Notes: generated by a model not told the origin, from the letters alone. DNA of 64,000 nt from Thioclava dalianensis (GCF_000715505.1 NZ_JHEH01000004.1:1-64000), one strand, 5' to 3'. Shown: positions 16,897 through 25,305, numbered from the stretch's first letter. A program made the numbers and translations.

Positions 16897-16925
16897 TTGA
16901 CGCTGTGGGTGTTTCCCTCTAGGTC
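16897..16925 (+). promoter_or_regulatory. Candidate alpha-operon promoter (rpsM)
   Basis: TTGACG at 16897-16902, a 17-base spacer, TAGGTC at 16920-16925, about 140 bases before rpsM. It has the same form as the S10 candidate and sits right after the adk terminator. Confidence 0.5.
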
Positions 16926-16987
16926 ACGGCGTCTCTTGCTAGAATCATTTCTCCGTGGGGAAGATTCTTTAGGGAAAGCAGTCGCGG

Positions 16988-17009
16988 GCCCGAAGCGCCA
17001 GTTTCGGGC
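16988..17009 (+). promoter_or_regulatory. Leader hairpin before rpsM
   Basis: GCCCGAA (16988-16994) pairs with TTCGGGC (17003-17009) over an eight-base loop, then CTTTG. It lies in the presumed leader of the rpsM operon. In E. coli the leader of this operon binds S4; S4 is not encoded in this operon here, so the role is open. Confidence 0.35.
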
Positions 17010-17066
17010 TTTGTGTTGTGAAAAAAGGGCCTGGGGTTACGGGCTCGCAACGAAAGGATAAACGCT

Positions 17067-17435
17067 TTGGCACGTATTGCTGGCGTCAACATTCCGACCG
17101 GGAAACGCGTCCCGATCGCACTGACCTACATCACCGGGATCGGTCAACATACCGCACGTCAAATCTGCGAAGCTGTTGGCATTGATCTCGCTCGCCGCGT
17201 CAACGAGCTGTCTGACAGCGAAGTTCTCGCAATGCGCGAATATATCGACGCCAATCTGACCGTCGAGGGCGACCTGCGCCGCGAAGTGCAGATGAACGTC
17301 AAGCGTCTGATGGATCTGGGCTGCTACCGCGGTCTGCGTCATCGCCGCAACCTGCCCGTGCGCGGCCAGCGCACCCATACGAATGCGCGCACGCGCAAAG
17401 GTCCGGCGAAAGCAATCGCTGGCAAGAAGAAGTAA
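17067..17435 (+). CDS. rpsM: 30S ribosomal protein S13 with TTG start
   Basis: 122 residues. Reads [25 protein letters not shown] and ends with the basic [14 protein letters not shown] tail reaching the tRNA sites. The first codon is TTG at 17067, with AAGGA nine bases upstream; the next residues match the S13 N-terminus exactly, and no ATG lies nearby in frame. Translation of an essential ribosomal gene from TTG is uncommon. Sixteen bases before rpsK. Confidence 0.97.
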   Translation: MARIAGVNIPTGKRVPIALTYITGIGQHTARQICEAVGIDLARRVNELSDSEVLAMREYIDANLTVEGDLRREVQMNVKRLMDLGCYRGLRHRRNLPVRGQRTHTNARTRKGPAKAIAGKKK

Positions 17436-17450
17436 GGGGAGGCAGAGACA

Positions 17451-17840
17451 ATGGCTCGTGAAAAGGTTCGCGCTAAGCGCAAGGAACGCAAGAATATCGC
17501 CACTGGCGTCGTCCATGTGAATTCTTCGTTCAACAACACCAAAATCCTGATCTCCGACGTGCAGGGCAACGCGATCTCGTGGAGCTCGGCTGGCACGATG
17601 GGCTTCAAGGGTTCGCGGAAATCGACCCCCTACGCCGCTCAGATGGCTGCTGAAGACGCTGCCAAAAAAGCGCAGGATCATGGTCTGAAAACTGTCGACG
17701 TTGAAGTGCAGGGCCCGGGTTCGGGTCGTGAGTCGGCTCTTCGCGCCCTGGCTGCGGTCGGTCTGACCGTGACCTCGATCCGCGACGTGACGCCGATCGC
17801 ACATAACGGCTGTCGCCCGCCGAAGCGTCGCCGCGTCTGA
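17451..17840 (+). CDS. rpsK: 30S ribosomal protein S11
   Basis: 129 residues with [30 protein letters not shown] and the [13 protein letters not shown] and [13 protein letters not shown]-type end (here [14 protein letters not shown]). S11 lines the mRNA exit on the 30S platform. In the usual alpha operon rpsD (S4) would follow; it is missing, and rpoA comes next, which is common in alphaproteobacteria. Confidence 0.98.
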   Translation: MAREKVRAKRKERKNIATGVVHVNSSFNNTKILISDVQGNAISWSSAGTMGFKGSRKSTPYAAQMAAEDAAKKAQDHGLKTVDVEVQGPGSGRESALRALAAVGLTVTSIRDVTPIAHNGCRPPKRRRV

Positions 17841-17959
17841 TTTGAATTTCAGCGGCCGGGCCGTGCGGACTATCCGCGCGGCCCGGGCGTGTTTTTTCGG
17901 TTTTTCCTCGGGCGTCCCGACTTTGGACATGGGTCTGGGACAAGTATGGAGGCAATCGC

Positions 17960-18976
17960 ATGATCCACAAGAATTGGGCCGAATTGATCAAGCCCACGCA
18001 ACTGGACGTCAAGCCGGGCAATGACCCGCTGCGTCAGGCGACGATCGTCGCCGAACCGCTCGAGCGCGGCTTCGGTCTGACGCTCGGCAACGCACTGCGC
18101 CGCGTTCTGCTCAGCTCGCTTCAGGGCGCCGCGATCACGAGCGTTCAGATCGACAACGTGCTGCACGAGTTCTCGTCGGTTGCCGGTGTGCGCGAGGACG
18201 TGACGGATATCGTTCTCAACCTCAAGGGCGTGGCGCTGCGCATGGATGTCGAAGGGCCCAAGCGTCTTTCGATCTCGGCCAAGGGGCCGGGCGTTGTCAC
18301 CGCAGGCGACATCACTGAGACGGCAGGTATCGAGGTGCTCAACAAAGAGCATGTCGTGTGCCACCTCGATGACGGCGCGGATCTGTTCATGGAGCTGACC
18401 GTGAACACCGGCAAAGGCTATGTCGCTGCCGACAAGAACCGTCCCGAAGATGCCCCGATCGGTCTGATCCCGGTCGATGCGATCTACTCGCCGGTCAAGA
18501 AGGTTGCCTATGAGGTCCAGCCCACCCGTGAGGGTCAGGTGCTCGACTATGACAAGCTGACGATGAAGGTTGAGACCGACGGGTCGCTCTCTGCAGATGA
18601 TGCAGTCGCATTCGCCGCCCGCATCCTGCAAGACCAGCTGTCGATCTTCGTCAACTTCGACGAGCCGGAATCGGCAGGCAAGCAAGATCAGGACGACGGC
18701 CTCGAGTTCAACCCGCTTCTGCTCAAGAAAGTGGACGAGCTGGAACTCTCCGTGCGTTCGGCCAACTGCCTCAAGAACGACAACATCGTTTATATCGGCG
18801 ATCTGATCCAGAAAACCGAAGCCGAGATGCTGCGCACGCCGAACTTCGGGCGCAAGTCGCTCAACGAGATCAAGGAAGTGCTCTCGGGCATGGGTCTGCA
18901 TCTCGGGATGGAAGTCGAAGATTGGCCGCCGGAAAATATCGAAGATCTGGCCAAACGCTTCGAAGACCAATTCTGA
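17960..18976 (+). CDS. rpoA: RNA polymerase alpha subunit
   Basis: 338 residues. The N-terminal dimerisation domain has [21 protein letters not shown]. The linker is about residues 230-255. The C-terminal domain has [19 protein letters not shown] and [17 protein letters not shown], the helices that bind UP elements and activators. It assembles the polymerase core. It lies 119 bases after rpsK and 142 before rplQ, with a strong hairpin in the latter gap. Confidence 0.98.
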   Translation: MIHKNWAELIKPTQLDVKPGNDPLRQATIVAEPLERGFGLTLGNALRRVLLSSLQGAAITSVQIDNVLHEFSSVAGVREDVTDIVLNLKGVALRMDVEGPKRLSISAKGPGVVTAGDITETAGIEVLNKEHVVCHLDDGADLFMELTVNTGKGYVAADKNRPEDAPIGLIPVDAIYSPVKKVAYEVQPTREGQVLDYDKLTMKVETDGSLSADDAVAFAARILQDQLSIFVNFDEPESAGKQDQDDGLEFNPLLLKKVDELELSVRSANCLKNDNIVYIGDLIQKTEAEMLRTPNFGRKSLNEIKEVLSGMGLHLGMEVEDWPPENIEDLAKRFEDQF

Positions 18977-18986
18977 TTGACGAATT

Positions 18987-19011
18987 GAGGGGCGTTGGAT
19001 AAACGCCCCTC
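18987..19011 (+). promoter_or_regulatory. Hairpin between rpoA and rplQ
   Basis: A perfect 10-bp stem, GAGGGGCGTT (18987-18996) with AACGCCCCTC (19002-19011). No U-tract follows. It starts 10 bases after the rpoA stop and could stabilise the rpoA 3' end or partly limit read-through to rplQ. Confidence 0.5.
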
Positions 19012-19118
19012 ACGCAATGCCCGGACCTGCCGGGGACTATCTGGGCGCAAGCCCCAAGGTGAGCCGGTGACACGCATCGCCGGCCTGACAAAGCAAAACG
19101 CAATATTGGAGATACATC

Positions 19119-19538
19119 ATGCGTCACGCACGTGGCTACCGCCGCCTCAACCGCACCCATGAGCACCGCAAGGCGCTGTTCGCCAACATGGCAGGCTCGC
19201 TGATCGAGCACGAGCAGATCAAGACGACCCTGCCCAAGGCGAAAGAACTGCGCCCGGTCATCGAGAAGCTGATCACCCTTGCCAAGCGCGGCGATCTGCA
19301 CGCCCGCCGTCAGGCCGCAAGCCAGCTCAAGCAAGACCAGTATGTCGCAAAACTTTTCGACATCCTCGGGCCGCGCTATAAAGAGCGTCAGGGCGGCTAT
19401 GTGCGCGTCCTCAAAGCCGGTTTCCGCTACGGGGACATGGCGCCGATGGCGATCATCGAATTCGTCGACCGTGACGTCTCCGCCAAAGGCGCTGGCGACA
19501 AAGCACGCGTCGAAGCCGAAGAGGCTGCTGAGGATTGA
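19119..19538 (+). CDS. rplQ: 50S ribosomal protein L17
   Basis: 139 residues. It begins [20 protein letters not shown] and contains the [19 protein letters not shown] block. The end is an acidic tail (EAEEAAED). L17 is near the exit tunnel and is the last gene of the ribosomal cluster. A classic terminator follows. Confidence 0.97.
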   Translation: MRHARGYRRLNRTHEHRKALFANMAGSLIEHEQIKTTLPKAKELRPVIEKLITLAKRGDLHARRQAASQLKQDQYVAKLFDILGPRYKERQGGYVRVLKAGFRYGDMAPMAIIEFVDRDVSAKGAGDKARVEAEEAAED

Positions 19539-19581
19539 TTCTCGGGCGCCGCACCGGTGCTCGGCTACCCCAGAACGGTTC

Positions 19582-19612
19582 AAAATCCCGCCAGTTTGGC
19601 GGGATTTTTTTT
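19582..19612 (+). terminator. Terminator after rplQ
   Basis: AAAATCCCGCC (19582-19592) pairs with GGCGGGATTTT (19598-19608), loop AGTTT, with an eight-T tract from 19605. One of the clearest intrinsic terminators in the window. Confidence 0.95.
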
Positions 19613-19645
19613 GATTTGCTCCGGGGTGATTGTGGTCGCATTACT

Positions 19646-19755
19646 ACAGGTTGCGCCTGTGCTGTGATCACGCGCTTTGTTTACCTCAGGTTATGCGGAA
19701 AAAAATGGTTAATTACGTTAAGGTGAAGGTCGATTAACGCACTTTAAAGTTGACT
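19646..19755 (+). promoter_or_regulatory. AT-rich control region of luxR with dyads
   Basis: ACAGG-N5-CCTGT at 19646-19660 and CGTTAA-N12-TTAACG at 19716-19739 are inverted repeats. TTGACT at 19750 is a possible -35, but no well-placed -10 follows before the ATG at 19784. Four TTAA motifs fall at 19709, 19718, 19734 and 19744. None has the exact N7 spacing of a CtrA box, and no 20-bp lux box was seen. Confidence 0.3.
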
Positions 19756-19783
19756 GAATTTTTCTATAACTATCTAAAAAGAC

Positions 19784-20395
19784 ATGTCTTTCAATCGCGC
19801 GACTCGAGAAATGCTAGCAGAGCTAGCAGACCTTTCCCCACTTGGGTTTACCGTGGGGCTTCACATTCGTCATGCGTCGCCATTGCTATATCACAGCACG
19901 TTTCCCGATGCTTGGGTGGCTTTTTACAACGAAAATGCGTTCTACCTACGCGATCCTCTGGTTTTTTGGGGGATTGGTATGACGGGCGTGACCCGTTGGA
20001 GCGAAATTTCTCTCCCAGATCCGTTCGATGTCATTGGGCAAGCTGCTACTTACGGTTTGCGGTTCGGGGCTAGCACGTCCTGCGGCCCTATCTCGTCACG
20101 CTCAATGGTTGGCATTGGTCGGGGGGATCGAGAATTTTCCGATCAAGAGATGTTGCGGTTGCAGGATATCGCAATGCGTCTGCACGAGGAAAACACGCCC
20201 TCGGACGGCCTGACCAAGCCGCAAGTCGAAGCTTTAATTTGCATTTCAAATGGAGATCGTCACGCCGCTGCCGCTGCAAAACTGGGGATATCGGAAAGCG
20301 CACTTAAGGCGAGGTTGAAGTCTGCCCGCATTCGACTTGAAGCCCGAACCACCTCTGAGGCGGTGCGCAAAGCACGAGAATACAGATTGCTCTGA
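19784..20395 (+). CDS. LuxR-family autoinducer-binding regulator
   Basis: 203 residues, short for a LuxR (about 240). The N-terminal acyl-homoserine-lactone-binding domain shows the expected Trp44, Tyr48 and Asp57-Pro58 pattern (PDAWVAFYNENAFYLRDP). The C-terminal LuxR helix-turn-helix is residues 143-200, with AAAAKLGISESALKARLKSA and a basic end. In the HTH the usual LTxRE opening reads LTKPQ, so the conserved Arg and Glu are replaced. It sits 48 bases before luxI on the same strand. Base composition is clearly more AT-rich than the ribosomal genes, hinting at transfer or relaxed selection. Confidence 0.85.
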   Translation: MSFNRATREMLAELADLSPLGFTVGLHIRHASPLLYHSTFPDAWVAFYNENAFYLRDPLVFWGIGMTGVTRWSEISLPDPFDVIGQAATYGLRFGASTSCGPISSRSMVGIGRGDREFSDQEMLRLQDIAMRLHEENTPSDGLTKPQVEALICISNGDRHAAAAAKLGISESALKARLKSARIRLEARTTSEAVRKAREYRLL

Positions 20396-20443
20396 GCTGC
20401 CGTGGCGCTCTCCCAGGTTTTTTTACCCCAAGGAGACACACTC

Positions 20444-21028
20444 ATGGAAGCGACAACTCTTTCCTATGCAAATCTGCACAATCATGGCGAACTATTCGCA
20501 AATTTTTTTCGCGCGCGTCACCAGACATTTATCGGTTGGAAACAATGGGATTTGCCTCAGGTCGACGGCATGGAGTTTGATCAGTACGACACCGCGGCGA
20601 GCCGTTGGGTCGCAGTCCACGATCGCAGCCGGGTTCTGGCTGGCGTACGGCTGACGCCCACCACGCATAGATGCGGCATCTATTCTTATATGATCCGCGA
20701 CGCGCAAAAAGGCCTGTTGGAATCGATCCCATCGCAATTGCTATACAAAGAGGCCCCTGTGGCAGAGCATATCTGGGAATGTTCTCGCATTTTCGTCTCG
20801 GAACATGTCGCGGCGAGAGATCGGCTGAAAGTACAGTTCCAACTCATTCATGAGATGGTCATCTCAGCACGTCAGTTCGGCGCGTCGAAAGTGCTCGGGT
20901 TGATCCCGGGCTCTGCGCCGAGACTGGCGCGCCGAGTCGGGCTCGATTGCGTTCCCAATGGCCCGGTTCTTGATATTGGTGGTGACCATGTCTGCGTCGA
21001 GATCAGTCTCGCCACCAAGATGCATTGA
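20444..21028 (+). CDS. Acyl-homoserine-lactone synthase (LuxI family)
   Basis: 194 residues. LuxI enzymes make the signal from SAM and acyl-ACP. Nearly all invariant family residues are in place: Arg25, Phe29, Trp35, Asp46 and Asp49 (GMEFDQYDT), Arg69 (GVRLTPT), Glu112 and Arg115 (WECSRIFV). The spacing to Glu112 is longer than in LuxI, so a small insertion lies before it. The start at 20444 has AAGGAGACACACTC upstream; the GTG at 20402 is less likely. It pairs with luxR just upstream. Acyl chain length cannot be told from sequence here. Confidence 0.92.
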   Translation: MEATTLSYANLHNHGELFANFFRARHQTFIGWKQWDLPQVDGMEFDQYDTAASRWVAVHDRSRVLAGVRLTPTTHRCGIYSYMIRDAQKGLLESIPSQLLYKEAPVAEHIWECSRIFVSEHVAARDRLKVQFQLIHEMVISARQFGASKVLGLIPGSAPRLARRVGLDCVPNGPVLDIGGDHVCVEISLATKMH

Positions 21029-21097
21029 TCCTCTACCGATTGGGCGCGGCGGTCTCAGATCTTGCCTCGAAAAGAGGCGTATAGTCGCTCTCGCCAT

Positions 21098-21123
21098 AGC
21101 CCCCGCCATGTCGCGGGGGCTTT
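21098..21123 (+). terminator. Terminator after luxI
   Basis: AGCCCCCGC (21098-21106) pairs with GCGGGGGCT (21113-21121), six-base loop, then TT. It separates luxI from rarA. Confidence 0.75.
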
Positions 21124-21159
21124 CCCATATCGGGGCTTCGCACTAGGTTGCGCGGTGAT

Positions 21160-22476
21160 ATGGCTGATTTGTTCGACACCCCTTCCGATCCCGCGTCTGA
21201 CGCGCCGCAGGCTTCGCGCCCGCTGGCCGACCGTATCCGGCCGCGTGCGCTCTCGGAAGTGATCGGGCAGGAGCAGGTGCTCGGCCCAGATGCGCCGCTG
21301 GGCGCGATGTTAGCGGCGGGCTCGTTGGGCTCGCTCATTTTCTGGGGGCCGCCCGGTGTAGGCAAGACCACGATTGCCCGGCTGCTGGCGGATGCCTCTG
21401 ACCGAGCTTTCGTGCAAATCTCGGCAATTTTCACCGGGGTGCCCGAGCTGCGCAAGGTCTTCGAGGCTGCCAAGTTGCGGCGCGGGCAGGGCAGGGGCAC
21501 GCTTCTTTTCGTCGACGAGATCCACCGCTTCAACAAGGCGCAGCAGGACAGTTTCCTGCCGCATATGGAAGACGGCACGATCCTTCTGGTGGGCGCTACA
21601 ACCGAAAACCCGAGCTTTGAGCTGAACGCTGCTGTGCTCAGCCGGGCGCAGGTGATGATCCTCGAGCGGCTGGATCTTGCGGATCTCGAACGGCTCGCGC
21701 AGCGCGCCGAGCGGGCGCTGGAACGTCCCCTGCCGCTGACCGGTCAGGCGCGTGAGGCGCTTTTGGAGATGGCCGATGGCGACGGGCGCGCGCTGTTGAA
21801 CCTGATCGAGCAGATCGTCGCTTGGAAGACCGACAAGCCAATGGATACCGATCAGCTGTCGACCCGGCTGATGAAGCGCGCGGCGAAATACGACAAGTCG
21901 GGCGATGAGCATTACAACCTGATCTCGGCGCTGCATAAATCGGTGCGCGGCTCGGATCCCGACGCCGCCGTCTACTGGTTCGCGCGGATGCTTGAGGGCG
22001 GAGAGGATCCACGCTTCCTTGCGCGCCGGATCACCCGGATGGCGGTGGAGGATATCGGTCTGGCCGATCCGCAGGCGCAGGTGTTGTGTATTGATGCGTG
22101 GAACACCTATGAGCGCCTCGGCAGCCCTGAGGGCGAGCTGGCGCTGGCGCAGGCTGTGCTCTATCTCGCGCTCGCGCCGAAATCGAATGCGGGCTATGTG
22201 GCCTATAAAGCGGCACGCGCGGCGGCCAAGAAGACCGGCTCCGAGCCGCCGCCGCGCCATATCCTCAATGCCCCGACCAAGCTGATGGCCGAGCAGGGCT
22301 TTGGGGCGGGCTATGCCTATGATCACGACGCTGAAGACGGGTTTTCGGGGCAGAACTACTTCCCCGAGACGATGCCGCGCCCGGTGCTCTATCAACCCGT
22401 TGAACGCGGCTTCGAGCGCGAGTTGAAAAAGCGGCTCGAATGGTTCACCAAGCAGCGCATACGTCGCCAAACTTGA
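21160..22476 (+). CDS. rarA: Replication-associated recombination protein A (MgsA/RarA AAA+ ATPase)
   Basis: 438 residues. The clamp-loader-like AAA+ core has FWGPPGVGKTTIARLLA (Walker A) and LLFVDEIHRFNKAQQD (Walker B, with sensor). The MgsA-type C-terminal tetramerisation domain follows (HYNLISALHKSVRGSDPDAAVYW). The family acts at stalled replication forks. Start is ATG at 21160; an upstream TTG at 21148 is possible. It precedes crcB by 44 bases and probably heads the operon through the ATP12 gene. Confidence 0.94.
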   Translation: MADLFDTPSDPASDAPQASRPLADRIRPRALSEVIGQEQVLGPDAPLGAMLAAGSLGSLIFWGPPGVGKTTIARLLADASDRAFVQISAIFTGVPELRKVFEAAKLRRGQGRGTLLFVDEIHRFNKAQQDSFLPHMEDGTILLVGATTENPSFELNAAVLSRAQVMILERLDLADLERLAQRAERALERPLPLTGQAREALLEMADGDGRALLNLIEQIVAWKTDKPMDTDQLSTRLMKRAAKYDKSGDEHYNLISALHKSVRGSDPDAAVYWFARMLEGGEDPRFLARRITRMAVEDIGLADPQAQVLCIDAWNTYERLGSPEGELALAQAVLYLALAPKSNAGYVAYKAARAAAKKTGSEPPPRHILNAPTKLMAEQGFGAGYAYDHDAEDGFSGQNYFPETMPRPVLYQPVERGFERELKKRLEWFTKQRIRRQT

Positions 22477-22520
22477 CATTTCCTCTCCCCTTCGGTCCAA
22501 GGGCCGCAAAGGAGACTCCA

Positions 22521-22898
22521 ATGCTGATTACGGTCTTACAGGTCGCGCTGGGTGGCGCGCTGGGTGCCTCGGGGCGCTATCTCGTGGGCGTGGGGATGAT
22601 GCGCAGTTTTGGCTCTCACCAGATGCCGCTGGGGGTCATCACAGTGAACATCATCGGCTCGTTCCTGATGGGCGCGCTGGTTGTGTTTCTGGGCGACAAG
22701 CAGTTGACCCATTGGAACGCTTTTCTCGCGACGGGCTTTCTCGGCGGGTTCACCACGTTCTCGTCCTTCTCGCTTGAGACCTACTCGCTGATCGAGCGCG
22801 GGAATGTCACCTTGGCTGCGACCTATGTCGCGCTGTCGGTCGGGGCCGGTCTGCTCGGCCTTGTCGCGGGCGTTCATCTGATGCGGGCGCTGCTATGA
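22521..22898 (+). CDS. crcB: Fluoride exporter CrcB/Fluc
   Basis: 125 residues, four membrane segments. The signature GGALGASGRYLVG at the N-terminus, GTLxVNIxG-like GVITVNIIGSFLMGALV, and GFLGGFTTFSSFSLETYSL are all present. Fluc channels are dimers that let fluoride leave the cell. AAGGAGACTCC precedes the ATG. No fluoride riboswitch was seen in the 44-base upstream gap. The stop overlaps the next gene by four bases. Confidence 0.93.
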   Translation: MLITVLQVALGGALGASGRYLVGVGMMRSFGSHQMPLGVITVNIIGSFLMGALVVFLGDKQLTHWNAFLATGFLGGFTTFSSFSLETYSLIERGNVTLAATYVALSVGAGLLGLVAGVHLMRALL

Positions 22899-23932
22899 GC
22901 GGGGTTCAGCACATCACGGTCACCGAGGAAGAGGGCGAGCAGCGGCTCGACAAATTCCTCAAGCGCCGCTTTCCGCAGCTTAGCCAAGGGCTGATCGAAA
23001 AGATGTGCCGCAAGGGCGATCTGCGCGTCGATAAGGGGCGGGTGAAGGCCAATGCGCGCGTGGCCCCCGGCCAGACCATCCGCGTGCCGCCGATCCCCGA
23101 TGCGCCGCCGCCCAATGAGGCAACTGGCATCTCGGATGCGGATGCGGCGTTTATCCAGTCCTGCGTGCTGTGGAAAGACGAGCATATCATCGCGCTCAAC
23201 AAGCCCGCCGGTCTGCCCTCGCAGGGCGGCTCGGGGCAGGGCAACCGTCACGTCGACGGGCTGAGCGAGGCGCTGTGCTTTGGCTATAAGGACAAGCCCA
23301 AGCTGGTGCACCGGCTCGACAAGGACACCTCGGGCGTTTTGCTGCTCGCGCGCACCGACCGGGTGGCGCGCAGGCTGTCGGAATCGTTCCGCGCCAAGAC
23401 CACGCGCAAGATCTATTGGGCAGCCGTGGCAGGCGCGCCCGAGCCGAAATTCGGCACGATCCGCTTCGGTCTGGTGAAGGCGCCGGGCCATGGGCGCGGC
23501 GGCGAGGGCGAAAAGATGCACTGCATCCACCCCGCCAAGGTCGACAAGACCGAAGGTGCCAAACGCGCCACGACCGACTATTTCACGATGCATATTCTGG
23601 GGCAGCGGGTGAGCTGGGTCGCGCTGGTTCCGATCACCGGGCGCACGCATCAGCTGCGCGCGCATATGGCCGAGATTGGCAACCCGATCATCGGGGATGG
23701 CAAATATGGCGGCTCGGGGCAGGAAAATCTCGGCGATGGCTGGGGCGCGCAACTGGGCGGCGAGATCTCTCGCAACCTGCATCTGCATGCCCGTCAGATC
23801 AGCTTCGATCATCCGGTGGGCGGCAAGCGGATCACGCTGGTCGCACCGCTGCCCGAACATATGAAACGCACATGGGATCTTCTCGACTGGCATGAGCGTG
23901 ACGTGCCTGCCGATCCGTTTGAGGATCTCTAG
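22895..23932 (+). CDS. rluC: RluA-family pseudouridine synthase (RluC-like)
   Basis: 345 residues. An N-terminal S4 RNA-binding domain (RLDKFLKRRFPQLSQGLIEKM) is followed by the catalytic domain with KPKLVHRLDKDTSGVLLLAR, where the Asp of HRLDKDTSG is catalytic, and a late PITGRTHQLRAHM block. RluC modifies 23S rRNA at three sites in E. coli; the RluC/RluD split is not certain from sequence alone. It overlaps crcB by four bases, and its stop abuts the next ATG. Confidence 0.88.
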   Translation: MSGVQHITVTEEEGEQRLDKFLKRRFPQLSQGLIEKMCRKGDLRVDKGRVKANARVAPGQTIRVPPIPDAPPPNEATGISDADAAFIQSCVLWKDEHIIALNKPAGLPSQGGSGQGNRHVDGLSEALCFGYKDKPKLVHRLDKDTSGVLLLARTDRVARRLSESFRAKTTRKIYWAAVAGAPEPKFGTIRFGLVKAPGHGRGGEGEKMHCIHPAKVDKTEGAKRATTDYFTMHILGQRVSWVALVPITGRTHQLRAHMAEIGNPIIGDGKYGGSGQENLGDGWGAQLGGEISRNLHLHARQISFDHPVGGKRITLVAPLPEHMKRTWDLLDWHERDVPADPFEDL

Positions 23933-24598
23933 ATGAAGCTTGCGATCTTCGATGTCGACGGCACGATCTCGGACAGTCAGACCCATATCACCCATGCGAT
24001 GGCGATGGGGTTCGAGGCGGCGGGGCAGCCCGCGCCGCCCGCCTCGAAGGTGCTTCAGATTGTTGGTCTCTCGCTGCCCGTCGCCGTGGCGCAGATCGCG
24101 CCCGAGCTTGATGCGCTCACGCAGGCACGCATCGTGCAGGGCTACAAGGACAGCTATAAAAGCACCCGGGCTGTCGATCCCGCGCCGCTTTATCCCGGGG
24201 CCAAGGCGCTGCTGCAACGGCTTGCTGCGCGCGACGATCTGTTGCTGGCGGTGGCGACCGGGAAATCGCGCCGTGGGCTTGTGGCGCTGATTGCGCATCA
24301 CGGGCTCGATGGGATCTTCGTCAATCTGCAAGTGGCCGATGATCACCCCTCCAAGCCGCATCCGTCGATGGTGCTCACGGCGCTGGCGGAGGCGGGTGTC
24401 GAGGCGCGCGGTGCGGTGATGATCGGCGATACCAGCTACGATATGGAGATGGGCCGCAGCGCCGGGGTCGCGACGATTGGCGTGCGCTGGGGCTATCATC
24501 CGCCCGCCGAGCTTGAAGCTGCCGGGGCGGGGCAGATGGTTTCGGATTTCGATGCGCTGGAGGCAGCGCTGATGACGCTTTGGGAGATGCAACCATGA
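23933..24598 (+). CDS. HAD-superfamily hydrolase, phosphoglycolate-phosphatase-like
   Basis: 221 residues. Motif I FDVDGTISDS (nucleophile Asp in DVDGT), motif II in VAVATGKSRRG, Lys in SKPHPSM, and motif IV MIGDTSYDMEMGRSAG are all in place, with a helical cap between I and II (subclass IA). Likely a small phosphatase; the substrate cannot be named. It starts directly after the rluC stop and overlaps the ATP12 gene by four bases. Confidence 0.88.
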   Translation: MKLAIFDVDGTISDSQTHITHAMAMGFEAAGQPAPPASKVLQIVGLSLPVAVAQIAPELDALTQARIVQGYKDSYKSTRAVDPAPLYPGAKALLQRLAARDDLLLAVATGKSRRGLVALIAHHGLDGIFVNLQVADDHPSKPHPSMVLTALAEAGVEARGAVMIGDTSYDMEMGRSAGVATIGVRWGYHPPAELEAAGAGQMVSDFDALEAALMTLWEMQP

Positions 24599-25305
24599 GC
24601 GAATGGGCCGCAAAGAGATTTTGGAAAGCCGCCACGGTCGAGGGGACTGCAGGCGATTTCGGCGTGCTGCTGGACAGCCGTGCGCTGCGCAGCCCTGCGA
24701 AATCTGCACTGCGCGTGCCGAGCCGCGCGATGGCAGAGGCGATTGCGGCGGAATGGGATGCGCAGGACGGCGTGATCCGGCCCGATACGATGCCGGTCAC
24801 CCGCTCGGCCAATGCCGCGATCGACAAGGTGCGCGTGCAGTTCGACGAGGTCGTGGCGATGTTGGGCGATTACGGCGACACGGATCTTTTGTGCTACCGC
24901 GCCGAAAGCCCTGAGGAGCTGGCAAGGCGCGAGGCCGATGCCTGGGATCCGCTTCTCGATTGGGCGCGCGCGGAGTTCGGGGCGCATCTGCAGGTTACAT
25001 CGGGGGTGATGCCGGTGGCGCAAGATCCGCAGGCTGTGGCCCCTTTGCGCGCCGCGCTGGCCGCGCTCTCGGAGTTCGAGCTGGCCGCGATGCATGACCT
25101 GATCGCGATATCCGGATCGCTCGTGCTGGGGCTTGCCGTAGGGCAGGGGCGACTCGATGCCGCAGAGGCTTGGCGGCTCTCGCGGATCGATGATGACTGG
25201 CAGATCGCACAATGGGGCGATGACGAGGAAGCCGCCGAATTGGCCGCTCTCAAACGCGCTGCACTGCTTGACGCAGAGCGCATTTGGTATCTCGCCAGGG
25301 CGTGA
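24595..25305 (+). CDS. ATP12-family F1-ATPase assembly chaperone
   Basis: 236 residues. It shows the ATP12 pattern: KRFWKAATVEGTAGDFGVLLDSRALRSPAK, AMAEAIAAEWDAQ, then YRAESPEELARREADAWDPLLDWA. ATP12 proteins hold the F1 alpha subunit before assembly and occur in alphaproteobacteria and mitochondria, which fits the organism call. Start is ATG at 24595, overlapping the HAD stop. It is the last gene of the crcB-to-ATP12 coupled unit. Confidence 0.9.
   Translation: MSEWAAKRFWKAATVEGTAGDFGVLLDSRALRSPAKSALRVPSRAMAEAIAAEWDAQDGVIRPDTMPVTRSANAAIDKVRVQFDEVVAMLGDYGDTDLLCYRAESPEELARREADAWDPLLDWARAEFGAHLQVTSGVMPVAQDPQAVAPLRAALAALSEFELAAMHDLIAISGSLVLGLAVGQGRLDAAEAWRLSRIDDDWQIAQWGDDEEAAELAALKRAALLDAERIWYLARA

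Noticed and set aside
19646-19660. lux box upstream of luxR
   Set aside because: ACAGG-N5-CCTGT has the half-sites in the wrong order (CAGG...CCTG) and is 15 rather than about 20 bases long.
22477-22520. Fluoride riboswitch upstream of crcB
   Set aside because: Only 44 bases separate rarA and crcB and they lack the conserved pseudoknot pieces.
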